Shown piece after piece: positions 28,721-36,209 of a DNA stretch of 40,198 nucleotides. The translations under genes were made by a program, and so were the position numbers. The stretch is from contig NZ_JDTZ01000014.1 in NCBI RefSeq assembly GCF_000771225.1, positions 1 through 40,198 of the forward strand, read 5' to 3'. Below the pieces are notes generated by a model, which did no database searches, was not told where the DNA came from, and was given only the letters and a program-made list of their open reading frames with translations. This DNA comes from Bifidobacterium pseudolongum subsp. pseudolongum DSM 20099 (lineage in GTDB: Bacteria > Actinomycetota > Actinomycetes > Actinomycetales > Bifidobacteriaceae). Each line of letters starts with the position of its first letter. Position 1 is the stretch's first letter.

Positions 28721-28757
28721 GGGGCCGTTCCTAGCGATAACCGATGTTAACGGCCCC
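28721..28757 (-). terminator. hairpin between adhesin and backbone pilin genes
   Basis: GGGGCCGTT pairs perfectly with AACGGCCCC across a 19-base loop, 33 bp after the adhesin stop. The tail is TCCCTTGC rather than a T-run, so it is more likely a partial terminator or a processing and stability element that sets the adhesin:pilin ratio. Confidence 0.5.
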
Positions 28758-28790
28758 ACAGATTTAATTGTTCATCGTTGACTGTTTTGT

Positions 28791-31700
28791 TTAAATGCGT
28801 TTCCGCATCGCTACGCCACAGCCTAGCATTGATATCGCTATGAGCACAAACCCGAACAGCACAATCAGCGTGTTGCCTTCGCCACCCGTGGCCGGCAGGA
28901 CCACGCCAGGTTCATTGCTGATCACCTGATTTGGGTAGTTCGGCAGAGGGGTAGTCGCCCCAGTCGCTGTGTCCTTCTTATAGATAACCAGGTTCTGGAA
29001 CTGATCATCGGGAGTATCCGGGCCGACAGAGAAGACGTAGGACACATCTGGATCTGCATAGTAGCCATCTGGTGCCTTGGTCTCGATCATCTCATAGCTG
29101 CCCCAAGGCAGGTTGTCGAAACCGATACGCCCCTCGGCACCGTAGGCGTCATACGCCCAAGGAGCCTTCGTAGCGTCCGCGGCCGAGCATGTGCCGGTCG
29201 AAGAACCGTCAGATTGAACGCAATCAGTGATGTCAACCTCAACCTTGTCTGCTTCTGTCTTGCCATACGGGATGTATGTGACTTTCCAAGCCGAGCCAGC
29301 GAGGAAGCGCGTGTCATCCTCCGAACTCACCTTACCCCAGTAGACTTTACCCTTCTTACGGGTATTACCAAGGGGCTTACCGTTAACCCGCACAGTTTCT
29401 TCACGGTCAGTTACCGTGAACTCATATGGGCCGCCCACTGCCTCATATCCATCAGGAACCGTAGTCTCCGTGATGCGATACGTGCCGACCGGCAGCTTCT
29501 TGACAAGGAACTTGCCCGGAGTCGGATCCTCATCCTTATACTTCACCGAAGCATTGCAGGGAGCCTCGGTGCAGTCCATCACTTCGTTGATGGGGGTCCA
29601 TTTCTCCTGACCATCAACGATGCTCTTCTGCTCAATGGTCCAGCCGGAGCCCGCAAGAGGCGCATTGTTGTTATCGCTGTCGACCTTCTCCCAAACCACC
29701 TGCGTAGGCTTATCAGAGATCCATGCCATGTCACCGACGATTGACGGCTGCTTATCACCGGTCCATGTGACCTTGCCTCCAGACATGGTGAACGTGTACA
29801 CCGTTGTGTTCAAGAGGTATCCAGAAGGCGCAGTCTTCTCTGTCAGCGTGTACTCACCATCGGGAAGGCCGAGAATCGTGAACTGACCAACCATGGAGTT
29901 GGAATCCTTGTACTGGGTTGTTGCATTTGCACCCGGCTGGGATTCAGCCATGGTGTTGAGACGCGCACGACGGAACGTCTGGATCGAAGCCTCGTCCGTA
30001 GCATCGCTCTTAGGCGCCAAGGTCAGCTCAGCATCATTAGCGGCCTGCGAAGGTACAGCTGCGCGAGTAACACACCCGGCTGGCGCACTAGAGTTCACTT
30101 TTCCACCGTCAATGTTGTAGGCCCTCGCAGTGCCTGCAATCGGTATATCGGCAGAACCATTGACCTTATATACATTATTGTCATTCCCCATCGTCACCTT
30201 GACGTTGAAGGGCTTTCCTGCAAACGGAACATCGTACTTGTACCAGTCGTTCCCCGCACACGAAGCGGTCTCCATGGTGGGACGTGTACCCCAAGTAGAA
30301 CCTTCATTGTTGGAATCCCAGTAATGGATACGTGGTGCAGTGGAGGCATTCAGCCAATGCACATAAACGGTTGTTGTATTTGCCACTGGGTTCGTAACAT
30401 TGATGTCCACGGACTTCCACTTGGATTGGTCATCCTTGCACTTGGCCCAGATGGTGGTCGAACCTGCCTCGTGCGGTGTAACCACACCATTTTCCACAGT
30501 GGCCACAGTCTTGTCCGTGGAATCCCACGTAATGCTGCTCTGCAACGAAGGCGGATCCGCGGTTGCGGTCAGCGTAATGTTGTTGCCCACAGTCGTGGAA
30601 ATTTCCGACGGATCAGTCTGTCCGTTGTACTTCAGTGTCAGGCTGTTGAGGGCAACTTCCTGAATGGTCAAAGCAACATGTGCCGAAAGACGGTCGCCGC
30701 TGGCGTTCGTGTCCACAGTCGTGGCCGTGATTGTCACCGGCTGTCCATCGGCAGGCACGTGCAACACGGTGACATGGCCGTTCTGCACCTCAGCCGCAGT
30801 CGGGTCAGAGGATTCCCATGTGACGTCTTGTGTGGCGTCATCAGGAGACACTCTGTGAGTGAGCTGCAGAGTGGTGCCCTCAGTAACGGTCAGCGAGCCG
30901 TTGGTCACATCGTCATTGCCGTTATAGAGAGCGATGCCTTCGACAGCTTTGGTGTTATCGGTGATTTCCTGAGTCCAGTCACCTTCACCTGTCTTGGTCA
31001 GCTTCCAGACAGAACCGGGAAGACCGGTCTTATCTTTGCCGTCTTCGTACTTGCCCCACTGGATCATGCCACCTTCTGGGGAGTTGGCAATGCCCTTGGT
31101 ATCGGTTTCACCAACGACGTTGGCAAGTTTCCAAGAATCTGGATTCTTGTTTTCTGAACCATCAGCGTTGTAGACCGCAATGATGTCCTTGTTGGAAACA
31201 TCTCCCTTTTCCGTGGTCTTGATGACGTAAATCAGGTCGGACTTCTCATAACCAGCTGGTGCCGTCAACTCCTTAAGGAAGTAGCGCGCATTCGGCTCCA
31301 GTGAGTCCACGCGGAACTTACCGGCGGTAGGATTCCAGTCGCCGGAAGGAATGTCATTGTCCTTGACGGACGGGTACAGAGCATTCTGTTCGTCAATGGC
31401 GTCCTGCTTGCTCTTGTAAACACCCCAGGTGGAGCCTTCGAGCAGATTGCCCTGCTCGTCGACCTTGTTCCAGCTGATGGTGGAGCATTCGCTGCGCATC
31501 GAGCCCTTCCACGGGAAGTTGTGGCGTTCCTGATCCATGTCGATGACAGATGAGGATTCGCCTTCACCAACTCCGTCAGGGAAATTCGCCGCAACGGTCG
31601 GGTTGTACATCATGAAGTCCTTGCCAACCCAGACACGGCCGTTGGTCGTCACATGGTCTTCGAAGGAACCACGAGGTACGAGAATGGAACCGATCATAGC

Positions 31701-33149
31701 GGCCGCTGGATCGTCCTTCACGGTAATTGCTTCGTTAGAAGTGGTTCCCGCGATGACCTTGCCGCCGTTGTTCTCATCGGTTTTATTTGCCCAGCGCTCT
31801 GCCTGTCCGCCTGTCAACACGCCACCGAGAATAGTGAGCTTAGGCGTGTTCTGGAAGTTCCACATGATGGCCTGAGAAGCCTGTTCATATGCCTTCTTCA
31901 CTTCTGGTTTGGCGTCCCACACGTATCCGTTGCTGATTTCCTCGCCATTCCACCAGAAGCGCCAGCCGTTATGGAACTCAACATTCTGGTTACCTTTAAC
32001 GTTGACAACGACTGATGCACCTTCTTTGATGTTCTTGAACCTGAACACCAAGCCATTCGCATTATCGCTATTGAGATCAGAGGCGTTCACATCGAACACA
32101 ATGGTGGAGTTCTGATTCTGGCTCCCGCCATCAAACTCAATCATCTTTTCTTTGTAGTTCGACTCATTGAAGGTCATCCTGACGCCAATATGAACAGCGG
32201 TGCCATCATCATCGTTCTTCTTGTCAGAATTGTACTTTTCCCTGACATAACCATATTGGCTGGTGCTAGGCGCAGTGAGATTAGTTGTTACCTTTGAGGT
32301 TTCCGGCGCAGGGATTTTACCCAATGTGTCAGAAAGCTCGGTAATGGTTTTCGTATTACCACTGTAATCGCGCGAAACACCGTTGATATTAACGGTCTTC
32401 AAGGGATTGGTCGCGCCCCATGTGACTGTGCTGCCTGCACTAGTGCTGTAGATCGAGCGCCAGCCACTATCTGCGGGTACACCATCGGGATAGCCCTCTG
32501 AGCCAGGTGTCATCCCTTTAAGTCCGATGGCCGCACTCTCTTTGCCATTAATCTTCGCGTTGTAGTTGGACTCCTTGTCATTTGTGGTGCCAATCCAACC
32601 ACGACCCTGAACGTTATAGCCCAAAGCACTTACCGCTACGTTGTTAAGATCTACAAGGTTGATTACGCTGTGAGTGTTGTCGACAACAAGCGAATCACTG
32701 CCTGCACTTGGCCTATACTGCGCACCAAAGCCCACGATACCGAAGCGGAAACCACGGTTATTCCAGCTGTGCTTCTTCGCGTTGATGGCAAGCTTACCTG
32801 CAACGAGTGTGGTACCTTCCGCTTCAACAGCATAGGAGGGGTGCGGCTGCGTTGTTGCGTTATAGGTGCTGGCACCAGTCGGGGCACCCACATACATGTC
32901 TTGGCCAACCCAGGTGGCGATACCATCATCCTTCTGGGCGCTTGAAGTGTTATCGCCCATGGAGATGTCTTGCGGGGTACAGATGGCGCCCGGTACCTCC
33001 GCCGGCTCTTCCTCCACACCCACCGCCGTCTGCGGCAGCAACGACGGAACGGCGGTGGCGAACATCATCGCTACCGCCGTGAACGCAGCGAGCAAACGGG
33101 GCTTCACCGATATGGTCGGCCTGCGGTCGCTCCCATGTTTCATCCTCAT
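28791..33149 (-). CDS. large pilus adhesin / tip pilin with CnaB domains and inserted Ig-like and carbohydrate-binding-like modules
   Basis: 1452 residues. A signal peptide (to ~45) is followed by a choice-of-anchor A-type region (~70-520; AIMWNFQNTPKLTI, MIGSILVPRGSF, NGRVWVGKDF). Four CnaB domains have E-boxes at Y623-Y634, Y1100-Y1111, Y1224-Y1235 and Y1352-Y1363, and lysine strands near K562, K700, K1155 and K1273. The second CnaB is split: its first strands are at ~694-735 and the rest at ~1078-1125. Between them sit two bacterial Ig-like (Big_2) domains (~750-830, ~835-918) and a module at ~925-1015 resembling starch-binding CBM26 (VYVHW, PRIHYWD, NDWYKYDVP). The protein ends LPATG (1418-1422), a hydrophobic helix and RKRI. 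AGGGGAAG precedes ATG 33149; a GTG at 33269 after AGGAGGG would add 40 residues but displace the signal peptide. First gene of the operon; expected at the tip. Confidence 0.88.
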   Translation of the reverse strand: MRMKHGSDRRPTISVKPRLLAAFTAVAMMFATAVPSLLPQTAVGVEEEPAEVPGAICTPQDISMGDNTSSAQKDDGIATWVGQDMYVGAPTGASTYNATTQPHPSYAVEAEGTTLVAGKLAINAKKHSWNNRGFRFGIVGFGAQYRPSAGSDSLVVDNTHSVINLVDLNNVAVSALGYNVQGRGWIGTTNDKESNYNAKINGKESAAIGLKGMTPGSEGYPDGVPADSGWRSIYSTSAGSTVTWGATNPLKTVNINGVSRDYSGNTKTITELSDTLGKIPAPETSKVTTNLTAPSTSQYGYVREKYNSDKKNDDDGTAVHIGVRMTFNESNYKEKMIEFDGGSQNQNSTIVFDVNASDLNSDNANGLVFRFKNIKEGASVVVNVKGNQNVEFHNGWRFWWNGEEISNGYVWDAKPEVKKAYEQASQAIMWNFQNTPKLTILGGVLTGGQAERWANKTDENNGGKVIAGTTSNEAITVKDDPAAAMIGSILVPRGSFEDHVTTNGRVWVGKDFMMYNPTVAANFPDGVGEGESSSVIDMDQERHNFPWKGSMRSECSTISWNKVDEQGNLLEGSTWGVYKSKQDAIDEQNALYPSVKDNDIPSGDWNPTAGKFRVDSLEPNARYFLKELTAPAGYEKSDLIYVIKTTEKGDVSNKDIIAVYNADGSENKNPDSWKLANVVGETDTKGIANSPEGGMIQWGKYEDGKDKTGLPGSVWKLTKTGEGDWTQEITDNTKAVEGIALYNGNDDVTNGSLTVTEGTTLQLTHRVSPDDATQDVTWESSDPTAAEVQNGHVTVLHVPADGQPVTITATTVDTNASGDRLSAHVALTIQEVALNSLTLKYNGQTDPSEISTTVGNNITLTATADPPSLQSSITWDSTDKTVATVENGVVTPHEAGSTTIWAKCKDDQSKWKSVDINVTNPVANTTTVYVHWLNASTAPRIHYWDSNNEGSTWGTRPTMETASCAGNDWYKYDVPFAGKPFNVKVTMGNDNNVYKVNGSADIPIAGTARAYNIDGGKVNSSAPAGCVTRAAVPSQAANDAELTLAPKSDATDEASIQTFRRARLNTMAESQPGANATTQYKDSNSMVGQFTILGLPDGEYTLTEKTAPSGYLLNTTVYTFTMSGGKVTWTGDKQPSIVGDMAWISDKPTQVVWEKVDSDNNNAPLAGSGWTIEQKSIVDGQEKWTPINEVMDCTEAPCNASVKYKDEDPTPGKFLVKKLPVGTYRITETTVPDGYEAVGGPYEFTVTDREETVRVNGKPLGNTRKKGKVYWGKVSSEDDTRFLAGSAWKVTYIPYGKTEADKVEVDITDCVQSDGSSTGTCSAADATKAPWAYDAYGAEGRIGFDNLPWGSYEMIETKAPDGYYADPDVSYVFSVGPDTPDDQFQNLVIYKKDTATGATTPLPNYPNQVISNEPGVVLPATGGEGNTLIVLFGFVLIAISMLGCGVAMRKRI

Positions 33150-33316
33150 AGGTTCTTCCCCTTTTGCTCTGTTCTCCCGATCAGGCCGACCGAGAGCTCC
33201 TCTAAGTTCTCTTGGCATTGCGCTCGGCTGGATGCCGCGGTGATTCCGTCTGCAATCCTTCGCAGTCACATCCCTCCTCTAACCGATTAGCAACACCGTC
33301 GTTTTTGCATATGTAC

Positions 33317-33346
33317 TGCATTTTACCCGAAGCTGAATAAAATGCA
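33317..33346. promoter_or_regulatory. inverted repeat upstream of the pilus operon, candidate operator
   Basis: Perfect nine-base arms TGCATTTTA and TAAAATGCA are separated by 12 bp, ~170 bp before the adhesin start. The inner part of one arm reads TAAAAT on the minus strand and could be the -10 itself. If so, a bound regulator would cover the promoter. Confidence 0.45.
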
Positions 33347-33984
33347 CACATCCCGCAGGTGCTGAATCGCTTAAGACACACTGCTCAAACGTTTGCATCG
33401 GCGTTTCGCCGAAAGGCTTTGGCATGCTGGAAAACACACCAAAGCGCAAGGACCAATTACATCACACCAATCAAAAGGATGGCAACGGTTCCCCTCATTC
33501 CTCACCAAGATTTCACAATCCACCCCGTGCCCGTTGGCCCCTAATGCCATAGCCACGTGCAGATTCCCGCCAACTCTCCACAGTTGCGTCACTGGAACCG
33601 CGCCCAGTTTCTCATGCCACAGCAGTCGCGCGAGCGAACCCAACCGGCAGCCTATATTTGAATACGTATTCATCCTGCCCATGTGCGCGCCGTACTTGCA
33701 GGAGCTTCATTGGCTCGATCAAAGCCGCCGAGGAGATATGGAACAGCGCCTGCGCCGTCATTGGTGCAAGCGCTGTTTCCTGGAGAACGAGTCGGCGGCA
33801 ATGTGTGCCTATTGCCGTGCGCCTCGCATAATTCTCCGCCAGGGGGCTGCTAGGGGGGGTCCTCCCCCTTGGCTGTTGTCTCCGTATTGCACTGTAGCGG
33901 CCAGCCGCCTGCAGTCCCACCGCCTTCACAGCCTCTGCAAGAAAACTCTGCGTCTTCCCCACCCTCTGTCTCCTGTGCCGCCTG

Positions 33985-34083
33985 ATCCGTGCAGCATCGT
34001 CGCATTGTGCACCAATGCGCGACGGATTTACCACCCAATTCACACAGCCTCGGCGAGTACAGCATCAAGGTACAACGCAACCC
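33985..34083. repeat. degenerate tandem repeat, left of the coiled-coil gene
   Basis: Units of about 53 bp with the core GTGCAGCATCG ... CACCAATGCGCGACGG, followed by a more diverged second unit. The same unit recurs at 34921-35075, on the other side of the gene at 34168-34839, in the same orientation. Confidence 0.55.
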
Positions 34084-34167
34084 ACCAACACTGCACTGAA
34101 TCAGCCTCAGAAAAGCGCCAGCGAGAAAACCAAGAGGCGTAACCGTAAAGAAGTCATTTTCTTCTTC

Positions 34168-34839
34168 TTAATCTCCAGGAACCACTCTGACATAGGGCCA
34201 TGTGACATCCGCATGTGGATGCTCAGACAACCAAGTCCTGACACTGGGCAGTTCAACGGGAACATCCGCATCATAGCGGTATTCGATGTTCGGTAACGGG
34301 CGGTTCATCGCTTCAGCCGCCGCAACGAAATCGCCTTCCTCCACTGCGGACTCCACAAGCTTCCATGTGTCTTCCACCACTTTCACCAAGCGTGCGCCAC
34401 CCTTGACGAAATAAGAAGCATGCGGCAAAGGCGAAATGACCTCTTTATACCGATGTTGCCAATCAGACCGAATCTGTTCGAACTCCTGCTTCAGCTCCCC
34501 TGTGCGAAGCAACCGTTTGAACGGATTGCCTTCACGTTCGGCGGCAAAGCTCTTCCACTCCGGTTTCGCGCCCACTACACGCAAAGCATATTCACGCCGA
34601 TCCCGTTCCGTCACTGTACGCAATGACAAGAACGTGTCCCAGATGAGTTTGAGACGCAAATACTTTTTCCCTTCGCCACTCTGTGTCCATATGGACAAAC
34701 GCGCCCTGTTCGCTCTGACCAACTCCTCCTCGAGACGCTCTGCTATCACATCCACCGCGTTTTCGAGATCTTCCAAATCGTTTCGCAGCCCGTTCACTTC
34801 ATCTTTGAGTTCGTCCACCCGCTCGTTGAGTTCGCCCAT
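34168..34839 (-). CDS. coiled-coil protein of unknown function
   Basis: 223 residues from ATG 34839, for which AGAGAGG lies 8 nt upstream; ATGs at 34860 and 34863 (behind GAGGTG) would add 7-8 residues. Residues 1-45 are strongly heptad-like (ELNERVDELKDEVNGLRNDL...), then a charged helical middle (KLIWDTFLSLRTVTERDRREYALRVVG) and a mixed C-terminal part with HASYFVKGGARLVKVVEDTWKLVE and a Pro-rich end. There is no signal peptide or membrane helix, so it is likely cytosolic. I do not recognise the family. Codon use and composition look like a genuine gene. It stands alone between two tandem repeat arrays, with no operon partner. Confidence 0.7.
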   Translation of the reverse strand: MGELNERVDELKDEVNGLRNDLEDLENAVDVIAERLEEELVRANRARLSIWTQSGEGKKYLRLKLIWDTFLSLRTVTERDRREYALRVVGAKPEWKSFAAEREGNPFKRLLRTGELKQEFEQIRSDWQHRYKEVISPLPHASYFVKGGARLVKVVEDTWKLVESAVEEGDFVAAAEAMNRPLPNIEYRYDADVPVELPSVRTWLSEHPHADVTWPYVRVVPGD

Positions 34840-34920
34840 CTGTGCCACCTCTCTAGTCATCACCTCATCAGATAGTCACATGATATGGGACTACGTGCAA
34901 GCCATGACCTTCTCTTCCGT

Positions 34921-35075
34921 GTAGCTTCCGTGCCGTGGCCACCAACGCACGACGGATTTACCTGCCTATCCGTGCAGCTTCGGCGGATACTGCACCAACG
35001 CACGACGCAACCAGCCGGTCAACCGTGCCGCGTTGGTGCAGTCCGCACCAAGGCACAACGCAAACCCGCCAACGC
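34921..35075. repeat. degenerate tandem repeat, right of the coiled-coil gene
   Basis: Three units of about 52-56 bp share CCACCAACGCACGACGG or GCACCAAGGCACAACGC cores and GTGCAGCTTCGGCGG leads. It matches the array at 33985-34083 over ~73 bp (34010-34083 with 34940-35012), including GACGGATTTACC. Confidence 0.6.
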
Positions 35076-35104
35076 AGCACGCAAACCCGGCTGGCCGCCA
35101 GCAG

Positions 35105-35914
35105 CTACCCGCGCCGCAGCAGCACATCGGCCCCCTCTAGCCGCTGCTTCAGACCTTCCAAGTCGTGCAGATCGTCCATCCGGATGCGCACAATCACGTC
35201 CACGCCCGCACGCTTGAGCCCCTCGCTGCGTTCGCGTTCATCGTCGATCACGCCGCCCAGCGTGCGGCCGTCCATCATCTGCGCATCCGTGTATTTCACG
35301 AGCCCGTCGAGCTCGACCACAACAATCCGCCCGTCCCGCGTGCGCCACAGAAAATCGACGCGGTACCGTTTGCCCGTCTGCGGGTCCACGAATTCCACCT
35401 GCTGGGCGGGCGGCGCGAACCCGCACAGGATCATCGCGGCAAGCGCCCGCGCCTCACCGCCGTTTTCCGAGAACGGCGTGGCGAAGCGGAACACGTTCTG
35501 GGCGTTGGCGTTCATCAGTCCTTCGCGCGTGGCGCATGCGATGATCTCCGTGCTGCTCGTGCCGTTGCGCAACACGCAGCACATGACTTCCATCGCCGGC
35601 ATGAACGGCATGCTGTTCGCGCAGACGGCGGCGGTGCGCGCGGGCGTCGTCACCCGCACACCGCCCACCACGCAGTATTCGCCCGAAGCCGACCATAGTC
35701 TGTGAATATGCCGGCTGTCTGCATGATTGCCACGCGTATTGCACGCGACGAGCACCGTGCGCGGCCGCAACGCCTCTTGCACAGTGCGGTAGTCCACCCA
35801 CATGCCGTGCGCATGGTTGCGGCAGTGCGCGGTACCAAGATCAGTCGGCGAGTTGGTTTTCAGGGCACGCGGGCACCCTCGCCTGTATCTCCTATTCTCC
35901 TCCCCTTCCTGCAT
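35105..35914 (-). CDS. DUF559-like nuclease-fold protein, probably N-terminally truncated
   Basis: Up to 269 residues. The C-terminal half has a PD-(D/E)XK-like core: E154 in NGGEARALAA, D187 in RYRVDFLW, and E201/D203 in VVVELDGLVKYT, then ERERSEGLKRAGVDVIVRI. The family lies among the very-short-patch-repair-like and AbiEi-associated proteins common in Bifidobacterium; substrate and role are unknown. The N-terminal part is short and lacks the winged helix normally present, and a stop closes the frame just before 35935, so the gene may be a remnant. ATG 35914 has no usable ribosome binding site; ATG 35803 is an alternative. It faces away from a second member of the family at 36210-37193. Confidence 0.6.
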   Translation of the reverse strand: MQEGEENRRYRRGCPRALKTNSPTDLGTAHCRNHAHGMWVDYRTVQEALRPRTVLVACNTRGNHADSRHIHRLWSASGEYCVVGGVRVTTPARTAAVCANSMPFMPAMEVMCCVLRNGTSSTEIIACATREGLMNANAQNVFRFATPFSENGGEARALAAMILCGFAPPAQQVEFVDPQTGKRYRVDFLWRTRDGRIVVVELDGLVKYTDAQMMDGRTLGGVIDDERERSEGLKRAGVDVIVRIRMDDLHDLEGLKQRLEGADVLLRRG

Positions 35915-35986
35915 CCCTCTTTCAGAGCATTGTCATCTTCATCCACCCAAACCATGGCTTTCGTCCGCGAGACCCGATTCAGTGCT

Positions 35987-36020
35987 TGTGGATAGGTGGC
36001 GTGTCGTCCACTTATCCACA
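35987..36020. promoter_or_regulatory. 34-bp inverted repeat made of two DnaA-box-like sequences
   Basis: Arms TGTGGATAGGTGG and CCACTTATCCACA (one mismatch) surround an eight-base centre. The outer nine bases are a perfect DnaA box TTATCCACA (36012-36020) and a one-off box CTATCCACA on the other strand (35987-35995). The plus strand continues ATTTTCC, so the hairpin could also act as a terminator. It lies between the two divergent DUF559-like genes. Confidence 0.5.
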
Positions 36021-36209
36021 TTTTCCGCCAAACCTGCGGTGGTTACAGTTCAAAACCTTTATAGTCGCGGTCATGAATACAACATCAACATCGCCAACCC
36101 TCCCATATGGAACAGCAGCCTCAGCCCGAGATCCCACACATGCGTCAGCTGCGGTTCGACACACACGGCGTTCGACATGCCCCCATTAGGGCCTAAACAC
36201 CCGTGAGCC

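Larger units (their letters stand above)
33150..34167. other. region upstream of the pilus operon
   Basis: About 1 kb without a supported gene. It holds the operon leader, an inverted repeat (33317-33346), a small hairpin TCGGCG/CGCCGA (33398-33412), a G/C-run segment that can pair with itself (33841-33870) and tandem repeats at its right end (33985-34083). Open frames crossing it lack family similarity. Confidence 0.6.

Noticed and set aside
33150..33269. GTG start at 33269 for the adhesin
   Set aside because: AGGAGGG is only ~3 nt from the GTG and the extra 40 hydrophilic residues would sit before the signal peptide; ATG 33149 has a well-placed site. Kept as an alternative only.
33717..33840. 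Plus-strand frame with two CXXC pairs (CKRC...CAYC), possible zinc ribbon
   Set aside because: The rest of the frame has no coding character, there is no ribosome binding site, and it continues through G/C runs; likely chance.
33841..33870. G7/C5 runs as a phase-variation tract for the pilus operon
   Set aside because: The tract is ~700 bp upstream of the adhesin start and outside any supported gene; in-gene homopolymers in the operon do not exceed six.
35987..36020. Replication origin
   Set aside because: Only two DnaA-like boxes, no AT-rich unwinding region and no dnaA/dnaN genes nearby.
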